A program made the translations under genes and the position numbers. A stretch of 64,000 nt of DNA from JADGGV01 sp035715725 (GTDB taxonomy: Bacteria; Gemmatimonadota; Gemmatimonadetes; Longimicrobiales; RSA9), in assembly GCA_035715725.1 (NCBI GenBank), contig DASTKT010000223.1, positions 1 to 64,000 of the forward strand. The letters are read 5' to 3'. The notes below the pieces were generated by a model. That model worked only from the letters and a program-made list of their open reading frames with translations. It searched no databases and was not told the DNA's origin. Positions 1-7,944 of this stretch are shown piece after piece (position 1 is the stretch's first letter; each line of letters opens with the position of its first letter).

Positions 1-1
1 G

Positions 2-799
2 GGCGACCTGTCCATGCGGCTGATGGACCTGATGTCGCCGCTGGGGAAGGGGCAGCGCGGTCTGATCGTCTCGCCGCCGAAGGCGGGGAAGACGATCCTG
101 ATGCAGAAGATCGCGAACTCGATCATCGAGAACCATCCGGAGGTGCACCTGATCGTGCTGCTCATCGACGAGCGGCCCGAGGAGGTGACGGACATGGAGG
201 AGCACGTGGACGCCGAGGTGATCTCCTCGACGTTCGACGAGCCCGCCGACCGTCACACGCAGGTGGCGGAGATGGTGATCGAGAAGGCGAAGCGGCTGGT
301 CGAGCACGGCCGCGACGTGGTGATCCTGCTCGACTCGATCACGCGTCTGGCGCGGGCGTACAACGTGACCGTGCCGCACTCGGGGAAGATCCTCTCCGGT
401 GGTGTGGACGCGAACGCGCTCCACAAGCCGAAGCGGTTCTTCGGTGCCGCCCGCAACATCGACGGCGGCGGGTCGCTGACGATCATCGCGACGGCGCTCA
501 TCGAGACCGGCTCGCGGATGGACGAGGTGATCTTCGAGGAGTTCAAGGGGACGGGCAACATGGAGGTCGTCCTCGACCGGCACATCGCGGACAAGCGGAT
601 CTTCCCCGCGATCGACATCAACCGGTCGGGCACGCGCAAGGAAGACCTGCTGCTGGACGACACGGAGCTGAACCGGGTCTACCTGCTGCGGAATTTCCTG
701 GCCGACATGCCGCCGGCGGAAGCGCTCGAGTTCCTGCTGGACCGGATGCGCCGGACCAAGACGAACAAGGAGTTCCTGGACAGCATGGCGCGCGGCTGA
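2..799 (+). CDS. rho: Transcription termination factor Rho, 3' part (5' end outside window)
   Basis: RNA-dependent hexameric ATPase that ends transcription. The frame is open from base 2, so the N-terminal and RNA-binding domains lie upstream. Visible are the Walker A region ([17 protein letters not shown]), the [14 protein letters not shown] stretch, [11 protein letters not shown], the Q-loop region ([16 protein letters not shown]) and the conserved [16 protein letters not shown] segment. It ends at TGA 797-799, directly before a strong intrinsic terminator. The ATPase core is close to textbook Rho. A second, more divergent rho lies at 61.2 kb, so this is probably the housekeeping copy (inference). 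Confidence 0.97.
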   Translation, partial: GDLSMRLMDLMSPLGKGQRGLIVSPPKAGKTILMQKIANSIIENHPEVHLIVLLIDERPEEVTDMEEHVDAEVISSTFDEPADRHTQVAEMVIEKAKRLVEHGRDVVILLDSITRLARAYNVTVPHSGKILSGGVDANALHKPKRFFGAARNIDGGGSLTIIATALIETGSRMDEVIFEEFKGTGNMEVVLDRHIADKRIFPAIDINRSGTRKEDLLLDDTELNRVYLLRNFLADMPPAEALEFLLDRMRRTKTNKEFLDSMARG

Positions 800-818
800 G
801 CCGCGCCGCCGGTCGATG

Positions 819-862
819 CGCCCGGGGCGGAGAGACGACCTCTCTCCGCCCCGGGCGTTTTT
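819..862 (+). terminator. Intrinsic terminator of rho
   Basis: Perfect 17-bp inverted repeat (819-835 with 841-857), 5-nt loop, then TTTTT (858-862). It starts 20 bases after the rho stop codon. This is the clearest factor-independent terminator on the plus strand of the window. Confidence 0.93.
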
Positions 863-877
863 CGGCTGCGGGGACGC

Positions 878-1312
878 TCAGCGCTCGCGCCCCGCCGCCA
901 CGAGCAGGTCCCACGCGGCCTGCTGGGCGTCCGAGAGCTCCCGGGGACGGGCCACGGGGAGGACCGGCACGGCGGGATCGTCGGGGAGGAACAGGACCAG
1001 CTCCGCGGCGGGTGGCGGCGTGAACGGCCGGCCGCGCCCGCTCGCGTCGACGCCGACCAGGCGGCCGCGACCGCTCAGTTCCGCCAGGAACCGGCCGTAC
1101 TCGATCCACTCGGCGAGCGGTTCGGCATCGGCCGCGACGCGGGGCACGAGCGTGCGCTCGAAGTAATCGAGGGCGCGGGAGAAGGCGGGCGGATCCTCGG
1201 CGCGGAGGCGGCGGAGGCGGTCGCGGAAGAGGTCGCGCGGGTCAGCGAGCGGCTGGGTGGCGAGGGCCTGGTCGAGGCGCGCGTCGGCGCGGCTGCGGAG
1301 CGATTCGTCCAT
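878..1312 (-). CDS. Conserved hypothetical protein, 144 aa
   Basis: Unrecognised soluble protein with no signal peptide or membrane segment. The N-terminal half is helical and charged (MDESLRSRADARLDQAL). The C-terminal half carries a proline-rich stretch (RPFTPPPAAELVLFLPDD). I chose the ATG at 1312 because the longer reading (to 1570) would run antisense through the start of the phosphoribosyltransferase gene. It converges with rho, with the terminator between them. It diverges from the gene at 1464. No function can be assigned. Confidence 0.6.
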   Translation of the reverse strand: MDESLRSRADARLDQALATQPLADPRDLFRDRLRRLRAEDPPAFSRALDYFERTLVPRVAADAEPLAEWIEYGRFLAELSGRGRLVGVDASGRGRPFTPPPAAELVLFLPDDPAVPVLPVARPRELSDAQQAAWDLLVAAGRER

Positions 1313-1463
1313 GCGGGAGAATGGCTTTCCGGAGCCCACGCCGTCAAGCGCGGCGCCGAGGCGCGCGTCTTGAAGGGGAGTGCGAAGGCGCCTCCACCGC
1401 TTTCGTGCGGGGATGGCGGGCGCTATCTTGGCGGCTACACACTCCCACGCCTGGAAGGATCCC

Positions 1464-2015
1464 ATGGAGCTCTCACGGCGTACGGCCCACCTCGAGGTGG
1501 CGCCGGAAGAGCAGGTCTTCGAGTTGAGCTGGGAGGTGTTCGGCGAGCTGTGCCGCGCGCTGGCGCTCAAGGTCGCGCAGAGCGGATATCATCCGGACCT
1601 GGTGGTGGGCATCGCCAAGGCCGGCGTGATCCCCGGCGCCGTGATCGCGGCCATGCTGCGGGCGGAGTTCTACTCGATGAAGATCAGCCGGCGCGCCGGG
1701 ATGGAGCAGGTGCGCGCCCGCCCGGCGATCCTCTCGGCGGCGCCGCGGCAGGCCGCCGGAAAGCGCGTGCTCGTGGTGGACGAGATCTGCACGACGGGCA
1801 CGACGCTCCGGATCGCGCTGAACGCGCTGCGGAACGTGCACGCGGACGAGGTGAGGACCGCGACCGTGTTCACGAAGGTCGGGCGCTTCAAGCCGGACTT
1901 CCACGCGCTGGAGACGAACGGGAAGGTCATTTTCCCGTGGGACCGCCACATCGTCAACGAGTACGGCGACGTGGTGGTGAACCCACTCTACGAGGGGCTC
2001 ATCGACGCCCCCTGA
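1464..2015 (+). CDS. Phosphoribosyltransferase (type I PRTase fold)
   Basis: Likely transfers a phosphoribosyl group between PRPP and a purine-like base. The PRPP-binding loop is plain: RVLVVDEICTTGTT, residues 101-114, with adjacent acidic D106/E107. Upstream, DLVVGIAKAGVIPG (about 45-58) matches the strand-loop after the PRTase core. At 183 aa it is the usual size for the xanthine/hypoxanthine-type group, but substrate cannot be read from sequence. The ATG at 1464 is preceded by GGAAGGA (1453-1459). A longer frame to 1380 lacks a comparable ribosome-binding site. Confidence 0.88.
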   Translation: MELSRRTAHLEVAPEEQVFELSWEVFGELCRALALKVAQSGYHPDLVVGIAKAGVIPGAVIAAMLRAEFYSMKISRRAGMEQVRARPAILSAAPRQAAGKRVLVVDEICTTGTTLRIALNALRNVHADEVRTATVFTKVGRFKPDFHALETNGKVIFPWDRHIVNEYGDVVVNPLYEGLIDAP

Positions 2016-2096
2016 CGCGTCGCGGCCCGCGTCAAGGTCGCGGGTCCGTCTGCCGCCGAATCGCCGGCCCCTCGCCTCGTCCGGCCGTCGCGCCGC

Positions 2097-3467
2097 TCAT
2101 TCGGGGATGACGGTCGGATCCCCCAGGTCCTCCGGTCTCGCGGCGCTGTCCCTGCCGAGCGCCGCCCGCACGAACTCGCCCCACCACTCCTCCTGCGGCT
2201 CCAGCGCCCGGTATGCGTCGAGCGCCGCCCATGTGCGCGCGTGGATCTGCGCCGCCGCCTCCACGGCCTGGGCGGGCGCCAGGCCCAGCGCCCGGATCCG
2301 GCGGCGACCGATCTGCGTGTGCAGCACCTCGTCGGCCCAATCGTAGTCGTGGAAGTGCGCGGACAGCGCATCCCCCGCCTCGACGGCGGTGTTGTACTCG
2401 TAGCGCTTGCCGGTGTCCCCCGGCATCAGGCTCTGCTCGATGCCGAAGAGCATGGTCTGCCGCTCCGCCGGCGAGGCGTGCAGGTTCAGCCGCAGCGAGA
2501 AGCCGACGTTCAGCGGGATCGCCTTCCAGGGGAGCCCGCGCGCCTCGAGCGCGACCTCCCCGAGCATGGAGTGCCGGGCCTCGTCCCAGAGCTGCCGCGC
2601 GTAGTCGCGGTAGAAGTCCCAGGGCTGGCCCGGCTGCTCGGCGATGAAGGACGCCATCATCTCGGGGACGTCCATCTCGAGGAGGCGCTTGCAGAGCAAC
2701 GCCAGGTTGCGCTCGTCGGCCGGGACGTACGGCAGGTTGTAGACGACGTGGGGCGGGAAGCCGAAGTTGTGCGCCCCGCGGAAGCGATCGTCGCGGCGCG
2801 GCCGGAAGTCCGGTGCCGGCACGGCCCGAGGCGCGGGCAGCGGGCCCGCGTCGGCCGCCTCGCCCGCGATGGCGCCCGCCGCCGCGAGGTACGCGGCGAG
2901 GTGCCGCTGCCAGGCGTCGATGCGGGCCGAGGCGCTCGGGTCGGCGGCGCGGAACGCATCGAGTGCGCGCAGCCCCCACTCGAGGGACTCCTCCTCCTCG
3001 AGCAGCGCGAGGCGGAGCACCCGGCGCGTCGGCTGGTCGACGAGCGGGTTCGTCTCCGCCAGGTGGGTGCGATACGCCTGCGCCAGCGCCGTCCGCGCCA
3101 CGCCGTACGCCCCCGCGACGAGCTCGGCGGTACCGGTGGCGGCCGCGACCTGCTCCAGGAACGCCTCGAGGCGGGCGTCCGGCGCGACGTCCAGCCGCGG
3201 CATGGGGTGGCGCATCTCCTGGATGCGCTTGCGCAGACCGTCGGCGTGCTCCGCATCGAGCCACTGATGCAGCGAGAACGCGCCCTTCGCCTCCCACTCG
3301 GGCGTCGCCGGGATGCGCGCCACGAGGATCTCCATCAGGCGCTTCTCGGTCCAGTGGTAGCGCAACAAGCGCCGAACGTTCTCGTCGACGGAATAGCCGA
3401 CGCGGGCGGCGGCGGCGTGCGAGCAGAGGCCGGCGAGCGGCGGCAGCTCGGGGGTGCGGCGGTGCAT
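2097..3467 (-). CDS. Ferritin-like diiron-type protein, 456 aa
   Basis: Two helical halves carry possible metal ligands: D71-A-E73-H74, D295-E296-A-R-H299, E304, and D379-E380-V-L-H383. The DEARH and EVLH boxes resemble the ExxH ligand pairs of ferritin-like or oxygenase-type diiron proteins. No signal peptide or membrane segment is seen. The long proline-rich linker (about 205-225) separates the halves. The family is not recognised precisely, and the reaction, if any, is unknown. The diiron assignment is inference from the spaced E/H motifs. Confidence 0.6.
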   Translation of the reverse strand: MHRRTPELPPLAGLCSHAAAARVGYSVDENVRRLLRYHWTEKRLMEILVARIPATPEWEAKGAFSLHQWLDAEHADGLRKRIQEMRHPMPRLDVAPDARLEAFLEQVAAATGTAELVAGAYGVARTALAQAYRTHLAETNPLVDQPTRRVLRLALLEEEESLEWGLRALDAFRAADPSASARIDAWQRHLAAYLAAAGAIAGEAADAGPLPAPRAVPAPDFRPRRDDRFRGAHNFGFPPHVVYNLPYVPADERNLALLCKRLLEMDVPEMMASFIAEQPGQPWDFYRDYARQLWDEARHSMLGEVALEARGLPWKAIPLNVGFSLRLNLHASPAERQTMLFGIEQSLMPGDTGKRYEYNTAVEAGDALSAHFHDYDWADEVLHTQIGRRRIRALGLAPAQAVEAAAQIHARTWAALDAYRALEPQEEWWGEFVRAALGRDSAARPEDLGDPTVIPE

Positions 3468-3559
3468 GGGCGTCTCCGTGATGCGGAAGCGCGGAAGCTA
3501 CCCGGAGGGCCGCCGATGGGACAAGCGGCTGCGAGGCAGGGCTCGCAGGCCCGCGGCGC

Positions 3560-3880
3560 TCAGCTCCGTTCGTCGAAGCCTTCGAGGCCCGGCGGTGGGG
3601 GTGGAAGCCGGTGTTCGGGCGGGCGCTCCGGCTCGACGGTATCATGGGGGAAGTCCATGGGGTCGGAGTCGGCGAAGAGCGCGCCGAGCCTCTCCTCGGG
3701 GAGCGCAGCGAGGTCATCGGCGCCCGGGACCTGGTCCGCGGGGACCTCGACCACGTGCCAGGGACGTTGCGTGTTGCTCAGGCAGGAGAAGACGAGGGCG
3801 TGGATCCCGGGATGCGGATCGAACCGGTCGATGCGCACCTCCCACGTCTCGCCGTCCGCCCGAACTCTCGGCCAGTCCAT
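3560..3880 (-). CDS. Hypothetical protein, 106 aa
   Basis: Small soluble protein beginning MDWPRVRADGETWEVR, with a proline-rich acidic tail (EPERPPEHRLPPPPPG). The start at 3880 is fixed by a strong ribosome-binding site (AGGAGG, complement of 3885-3890, 4 nt from ATG). The first half looks like a small beta-rich domain (TWEVRIDRFDPHPGIHALVFSC). Function is unknown. It lies 79 bases downstream of the end of the divergent lipoprotein promoter region and is probably a single-gene unit. Confidence 0.6.
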   Translation of the reverse strand: MDWPRVRADGETWEVRIDRFDPHPGIHALVFSCLSNTQRPWHVVEVPADQVPGADDLAALPEERLGALFADSDPMDFPHDTVEPERPPEHRLPPPPPGLEGFDERS

Positions 3881-4038
3881 CGCGCCTCCTCGGTGAGCGT
3901 CGGTCACCGAGGGTGCATGCGGCGTACCATGCCGGTGTGGGACCCTCGATGGCGCTCGCGTGGTAGTAGCCTGTCCGAAGCGGCCCACACGGTGAGCATT
4001 TTCGAACGGCGGCCGAAGCCGCAGCCCGGTTACGAACG

Positions 4039-4776
4039 ATGCGAGCTCGAACGCAGATCCCCGCGCTCCTGATCGTCCTGACGGCGTGCATCGGCGAGCG
4101 ACCCGACCGGCAACCGCCGAGCGGCAGCCGCGGAGAGCCCGGGCCATCCGGTTCGGCGGGTCCCCGCGCGGGTCTCCGGCCGCTGGCGCCGCCACCGGCC
4201 GCCAACCCTCCGGTCCCGGACGCGCACGTCTACGCCGTTGCGGCGCGGCCGGCCGAGCTGCGGACCACGATCCCCATGGAGGGGTTCGAGGAGCCGTTCA
4301 CGCTCCGCCTCTACAAGGCGCCGGAGGAGTACCCACTCGGCTTCAGCACGTATCTCCCCCTCGACATGCTGGTCGAAGCTGGCGACGACGGCTCGATCGC
4401 CTTCGTCGCGAACTTCGCCGGGAAGCGCAACGCGGATGCGGCGCTTCGGCTCCTCCCGGACAGCGCCGCATCCAGCGCGGCGGCGGCACGGCTGGCGCGG
4501 GACTACGCGCGGGCGCACCGGCCGAGGACCCGCAGGGCGGGCGCTCCGCAGCGCTTCGCCTGGTCGCTCGCGGAATTCGATTTCACGGAGGAGCGCCCGG
4601 ACGGAGAGCCGATCCTGGGCACGGTGGCGGTTGCCGGCCACGACGGGCGCTACTTCCGGATCGTCGTGAGCTACCCCGAGGACTACGCGGAGGGCTTCAC
4701 CCCCCGGGCGCTCCGGATCCTCGAGGAGTGGCGCTGGGCGGACGGCGCGCCGCTGGGGGGCGACGCAGTGCGCTGA
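4039..4776 (+). CDS. Putative lipoprotein, 245 aa
   Basis: The N-terminus MRARTQIPALLIVLTAC is a short lipoprotein signal with lipobox L14-T15-A16-C17. The mature part starts with a proline/glycine-rich tether (about 18-60), then a globular domain with alternating beta stretches (DDGSIAFVANFAGKRNADAALRLLPD; HDGRYFRIVVSYPEDY). It is likely anchored to a membrane facing the periplasm. No known domain is recognised. It converges on the aldo/keto reductase gene with only 38 bases between. Confidence 0.72.
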   Translation: MRARTQIPALLIVLTACIGERPDRQPPSGSRGEPGPSGSAGPRAGLRPLAPPPAANPPVPDAHVYAVAARPAELRTTIPMEGFEEPFTLRLYKAPEEYPLGFSTYLPLDMLVEAGDDGSIAFVANFAGKRNADAALRLLPDSAASSAAAARLARDYARAHRPRTRRAGAPQRFAWSLAEFDFTEERPDGEPILGTVAVAGHDGRYFRIVVSYPEDYAEGFTPRALRILEEWRWADGAPLGGDAVR

Positions 4777-4814
4777 CAGCCGCGCTCGAGCCCGTCCCCC
4801 GGAGGCTCGGAGGC

Positions 4815-5798
4815 CTACTGGTGGCCGCGTACCGGATGCGGCCGATACGGTGCCTCGAGCTTCGCGATCTCCTCTTGTGTCAGCTTCAGCTCCACGGCGC
4901 GAATGGCCGCATCCAGGTGGGACAGCTTCGTCGCGCCCGCGATCGGCGCCGTGACCCACGGCTTGGAGAGCAGCCAGGCCAGCGCCACCTCCGCCGGCGT
5001 GACGCCGCGCTCCGCCGCGACCGCCCGCACCGCCTCCACGACCTCCCAATCCCCCGGCTCACCGTAGAGCGTGTGGCCGTATTCGTCGGTCGCGGCGCGC
5101 GTCGTCGACGAGCGGTCGTCGATGGAGGCGCGGCCGCCGGCCAGCAGCCCGCGCGCGAGCGGCGACCAGGGGATGATCGCGAGGCCCTCGCCCCGGCAGA
5201 GCGGGATCATCTCCCGCTCCTCCTCGCGGTAGACCAGGTTGTAGTGGTTCTGCATGGACACGAAGCGCGCCCAGCCGTTCCGCTCGGAGATCCCGAGCGC
5301 GCGCGCGAGCTGCCAGGCCCACCCGGAGCTGGCGCCGATGTAGCGCACCTTGCCGGACTGGACCAGGTGGTCGAGCGCGCCGAGCATCTCTTCGATCGGC
5401 GTCGCGGGGTCGAAGCGGTGGATCTGGTAGAGGTCGATCGTCTCGACGCCCAACCGCCGCAGGCTCGCCTCGCACCCCTGCACGATGTGCTTGCGCGAGA
5501 GGCCCGCCATGTTCGGTCCTGGGCCCATGCGGTTGAAGACCTTCGTCGCGAGGACGATCTCGTCGAGGTTGCCGAACTCCCGCAGCGCCCGACCGGTCAC
5601 CTCCTCGCTCATCCCGAGCGAGTACATGTCGGCCGTATCGAAGAAGTTGATGCCCGCCTCGATGGCGCGGCGGAAGAACGGGCCCGCCTCCGCCTCGTCG
5701 AGCACCCACGGCCTCCAGGCGGAGGATCCGTAGCTCATGCAGCCGAGGCAGATGCGCGAGACGGTGACGCCCGTGGCGCCGAGATGGGTGTATTCCAT
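4815..5798 (-). CDS. Aldo/keto reductase, 327 aa
   Basis: NAD(P)H-dependent oxidoreductase of the AKR superfamily (TIM barrel). The catalytic tetrad is visible: D54 and Y59 in FFDTADMYS, K86 in IVLATKV, H127 in IDLYQIH. The C-terminal cofactor segment (KPWVTAPIAGATKLSHLDAAI) is also present. The start MEYTHLGATG matches the family; an upstream ATG at 5840 would add an unconserved 14 residues. Its substrate is unknown. It closely resembles the group of plant- and bacterial-type AKRs related to YajO/Tas. Confidence 0.93.
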   Translation of the reverse strand: MEYTHLGATGVTVSRICLGCMSYGSSAWRPWVLDEAEAGPFFRRAIEAGINFFDTADMYSLGMSEEVTGRALREFGNLDEIVLATKVFNRMGPGPNMAGLSRKHIVQGCEASLRRLGVETIDLYQIHRFDPATPIEEMLGALDHLVQSGKVRYIGASSGWAWQLARALGISERNGWARFVSMQNHYNLVYREEEREMIPLCRGEGLAIIPWSPLARGLLAGGRASIDDRSSTTRAATDEYGHTLYGEPGDWEVVEAVRAVAAERGVTPAEVALAWLLSKPWVTAPIAGATKLSHLDAAIRAVELKLTQEEIAKLEAPYRPHPVRGHQ

Positions 5799-5871
5799 GG
5801 GCGGGATGCTACGAGCCGGCGCGGCGACGGTCAACGGCACGCCGGCCGCCGCGGCGCTCGAGACGGCGCCC

Positions 5872-5900
5872 GACGGGGGGCCGCACCACGGCCCCCCGTC
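5872..5900 (-). terminator. Terminator-like hairpin
   Basis: Perfect 12-bp inverted repeat (5872-5883 with 5889-5900) with a 5-nt loop, sitting between the stop of the small gene at 5948 and the start of the reductase at 5798. No U-tract follows, so it may act with Rho or as an RNA-end stabiliser. Confidence 0.6.
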
Positions 5901-5947
5901 CGGCTACGGCGTGGAGGCCCCCAAACCCCCGGCGGACGCCGACGAAC

Positions 5948-6256
5948 TCAGTCGTAGCGGTGCTGCCGGCGCAGCGCGCCCGGCCACCATCGGCGCGAGT
6001 AGCCCCAGTCCTGCTCGAGGTACTCGTCGTCGTACGGCGAGCTCGCCGCCCACCAGTCCCGCAGCCACGGCCGGGTCTGCCCCTCGCCGGCGCGACCGGA
6101 CCACCGCGGCGGCGGCGCGCCGCGCGGGCCGTGCGGCCGCTCCGCCTCCCACGCCTCCAGCGCGGCCCGGCGGGCGAACGCGCCCTCATAACGCCCGTAG
6201 CGACGGTCGTACTCCGGGCCGCGGTAGTCGTAGTGCATCCGGTTCCAACGTGCCAT
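5948..6256 (-). CDS. Small Arg/Tyr/Trp-rich protein, 102 aa
   Basis: Highly basic and aromatic protein (MARWNRMHYDYRGPEYDRRYGRYEG; later YDDEYLEQDWGYSRRWWPG). The start has a good ribosome-binding site (AGGGAG about 7 bases upstream). There is no signal peptide or membrane segment. The composition suggests a disordered, possibly nucleic-acid- or surface-binding protein; this is inference. It lies just outside the IS630 left end. Its 5' flank up to 6402 may be shortened regulatory DNA if the insertion fell in its promoter region. Confidence 0.6.
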   Translation of the reverse strand: MARWNRMHYDYRGPEYDRRYGRYEGAFARRAALEAWEAERPHGPRGAPPPRWSGRAGEGQTRPWLRDWWAASSPYDDEYLEQDWGYSRRWWPGALRRQHRYD

Positions 6257-6402
6257 CTTCGCTCCCTAGTGCAAGTTACGCTAGATAACGGTGCAATCGG
6301 CGGTCCACCGCGCCGCATCGAGCGGGCGCGGACGCTGTGCGCCGCGGATGGCACCGGCACGTGGCCGCGCTGCATCCCCGGAAGCGGGCGGTAGCCGGCT
6401 TC

Positions 6403-6417
6403 CATCTAGTGTCCTGA
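6403..6417. repeat. IS630 left terminal repeat plus target half-site
   Basis: CATCTAGTGTCCTGA, exact reverse complement of 7584-7598. Bases 6403-6408 (CATCTA) are target DNA and the duplicated TA. Removing the element and one TA would leave CATCTAGATG, a palindromic CTAG target. Confidence 0.9.
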
Positions 6418-7332
6418 ACCAGAAGTTCGCCGGCAGAAACGAGCGAGGCTATCGAGGATCTCGTCGGCGGTCTTCGTCCAGATGAACGGCTTCGGCTCAC
6501 GGTTGGTGGCATCCACATAGCGGTAGATCGCCTCTTCCAAGGCGCGGGTGCTGCGGTGGACGCCGCGCCGAAGCTGCTTCTCCGTCAGCGCCGCGAACCA
6601 GCGTTCCACGAGGTTCAGCCAAGAGGAGCTGGTCGGGGTGAAGTGGAGGTGGTAGCGCGGGCGCTTGGCCAGCCAGCGCTGAATGAGATCGGTCTTGTGC
6701 GTGCTCGAGTTGTCGAGGACGAGGTGAACGTCGAGGTCCTCGGGCAGGCGGGCGTCGATCTGATCCAGGAACTTCTCCAGGAACTTCTCCAGGAACTTCC
6801 GGAACTCGAGGGAGCGATGCCGGGCCTCGCAGGACGCCAGCATCTCGCCCGTCTTGGTGTTGAGCGCCGCGAAAAGCGACGTGGTGCCGGGGCGGATGTA
6901 GTCGTGCGTGCGCCGCTCTACCTGACCGGGACGCATCGGCAGGAGCGGCGCCGTGCGATCGAGCGCTCGGATTTGGCTCTTCTCGTCGACGCACAGCACC
7001 AGAGCCCGATCGGGCGGACTCATGTAGAGGCCGACGATGGCGCGCACTTTCTCGATGAAGAGCGGATCCTTGGAGAGCTTGAAGGTCTCGGAGCGGTGCG
7101 GCTGGAGCGCGAACGCCCGCCAGATGCGGCTGATCGCGCTCTGGCTCATGCCGGTGCGCTTCGCCATGGAGCGCGTGCTCCAGTGCGTGGCATCCTCCGG
7201 CTTCTGTTCGAGCGTCAGCGTAATCACGCGCTCCACGTCCGAGTCTGTGATCGTGCGAGGCGCGCCCGGCCGGGGCTCATCTAGGAGACCGTCCAGCCGT
7301 TGCTCCAGGAACCGGCTCCGCCACTTGGTCAC
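6406..7332 (-). CDS. IS630 transposase, catalytic part (orfB), 308 aa
   Basis: DDE transposase of the IS630 family. It shows the winged-helix part (THWSTRSMAKRTGMSQSAISRIWRAF), first catalytic Asp in ALVLCVDEKSQ, second in VHLVLDNSSTHKT, and the terminal Glu in SSSWLNLVERWFA. The first helix-turn-helix lies in the separate upstream frame 7329-7517. The GTG at 7330-7332 overlaps the TGA of that frame. Stop TAG is formed by the target TA plus the flanking C at 6406. A 12-bp triplication inside it expands the sequence EKFL. Activity depends on reinitiation or frameshifting. Confidence 0.88.
   Translation of the reverse strand: MTKWRSRFLEQRLDGLLDEPRPGAPRTITDSDVERVITLTLEQKPEDATHWSTRSMAKRTGMSQSAISRIWRAFALQPHRSETFKLSKDPLFIEKVRAIVGLYMSPPDRALVLCVDEKSQIRALDRTAPLLPMRPGQVERRTHDYIRPGTTSLFAALNTKTGEMLASCEARHRSLEFRKFLEKFLEKFLDQIDARLPEDLDVHLVLDNSSTHKTDLIQRWLAKRPRYHLHFTPTSSSWLNLVERWFAALTEKQLRRGVHRSTRALEEAIYRYVDATNREPKPFIWTKTADEILDSLARFCRRTSGSGH
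6765..6800. repeat. 12-bp tandem triplication inside the transposase
   Basis: Three consecutive copies of CCAGGAACTTCT (the last ends CC), at 6765-6776, 6777-6788 and 6789-6800. On the coding strand they encode repeated KFLE. The length is a multiple of three, so the frame is kept. Confidence 0.9.
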
Positions 7333-7517
7333 CGCGTCGAGCGCTGGACATCCAGCTCCGCCGCGACGGCGGTGTTCGACACACCCGCGTCACACGCCAG
7401 AACGATCCGGGCGCGAAGGGCGAGGGCTTGGGCCGTGCGCGGCCGGCGAATCCAGCGCTCGAGCGCCTCGCGCTCCTCGGGTCGTACGTTGAGCGGCGCC
7501 AGCATCGGAGAAGCCAT
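7329..7517 (-). CDS. IS630 transposase N-terminal frame (orfA), 62 aa
   Basis: It encodes MASPMLAPLNVRPEEREALE and a helix-turn-helix start (ALRARIVLACDAGVSNTAVAAEL), the usual first 60 residues of an IS630 transposase. AGGAG lies 6 bases before the ATG at 7517. Compared with intact relatives a 2-base CG duplication at the junction breaks the frame, so translation stops at TGA 7329-7331, which overlaps the GTG of the catalytic frame. Either a disabled element or a coupled two-frame arrangement. Confidence 0.75.
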   Translation of the reverse strand: MASPMLAPLNVRPEEREALERWIRRPRTAQALALRARIVLACDAGVSNTAVAAELDVQRSTR

Positions 7518-7583
7518 GCGCAACTCCTGGAGGAGGTTGCTACAACACACAACCTCCGCAAGGAGTGCGTAAGGATTTATAAC

Positions 7584-7598
7584 TCAGGACACTAGATG
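7584..7598. repeat. IS630 right terminal repeat plus target half-site
   Basis: TCAGGACACTAGATG, exact 15-base inverted copy of 6403-6417. The element ends at 7592 and the duplicated TA is 7593-7594. Confidence 0.9.
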
Positions 7599-7900
7599 AT
7601 CGAATGCAGGTCGTCCAAACGGTTCGGATGGCGAGCCAGAAGTAGGTCCATGATGTCAAGTCCACCCTTGCAAACGGCGGTGTCGAGGCCAGGGTTGACA
7701 TCCGCCACGCTGGAGCCAGCCGGTGGTCTGGTACATGGTTTGGCCGGCGATAGTGGGGGCATAGCGACCACGGGGCTTAGGCAAAGGGCTTATGCAACGA
7801 CCGCGCGGGCTCACCGAGGCAGGTTCGCGGCTTTCAAGCTCTGGCCGTCGAGCGCCCAGGAGAGAAGCCGCTGCAACCTTGCGGTGGGAGGTGGCCCTGC
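7599..7900. other. Gene-poor stretch right of the IS element
   Basis: No convincing gene. Composition is less GC-rich than the neighbours, which suggests decayed or imported DNA. A 57-codon minus-strand frame (7592-7762, ending exactly at the IS target TAG) has a plausible C-terminus (GLDIMDLLLARHPNRLDDLH) but no ribosome-binding site. It could be a remnant of a gene. Confidence 0.4.
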
Positions 7901-7919
7901 TATATCGTGTGGCGATATA
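7901..7919. promoter_or_regulatory. Putative PadR operator
   Basis: TATATCG and CGATATA form a perfect 7-bp inverted repeat separated by 5 bases. It lies 26 bases before the padR-type start codon, where autoregulatory PadR sites are usually found. A related half-site pair (TATCG..CGATA) occurs before the second PadR gene at 57476-57487. Confidence 0.6.
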
Positions 7920-7944
7920 ACGTGGCGCGACTCAGGAGGTAATC

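Larger units (their letters stand above)
6409..7592 (-). mobile_element. IS630-family insertion sequence, 1184 bp
   Basis: The element is bounded by TA dinucleotides (6407-6408 and 7593-7594), the target duplication typical of IS630/Tc1-mariner elements. Its ends read GTGTCCTGA inward on the left and the exact complement on the right. It contains one transposase gene split into two overlapping frames (7329-7517 and 6406-7332). It sits between a small aromatic protein gene and a gene-poor 346-base stretch. The ends are undamaged, which suggests recent insertion. Confidence 0.92.

Noticed and set aside
1..799. Possibility that the two rho genes are one gene cut by the window
   Set aside because: Sequences differ throughout the ATPase part, and the second copy is complete.
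6765..6800. Possible CRISPR-like array
   Set aside because: It is a 12-bp coding triplication without spacers.
7592..7762. 57-codon minus-strand frame next to the IS element
   Set aside because: No ribosome-binding site; could be a gene fragment, but support is too weak to call.
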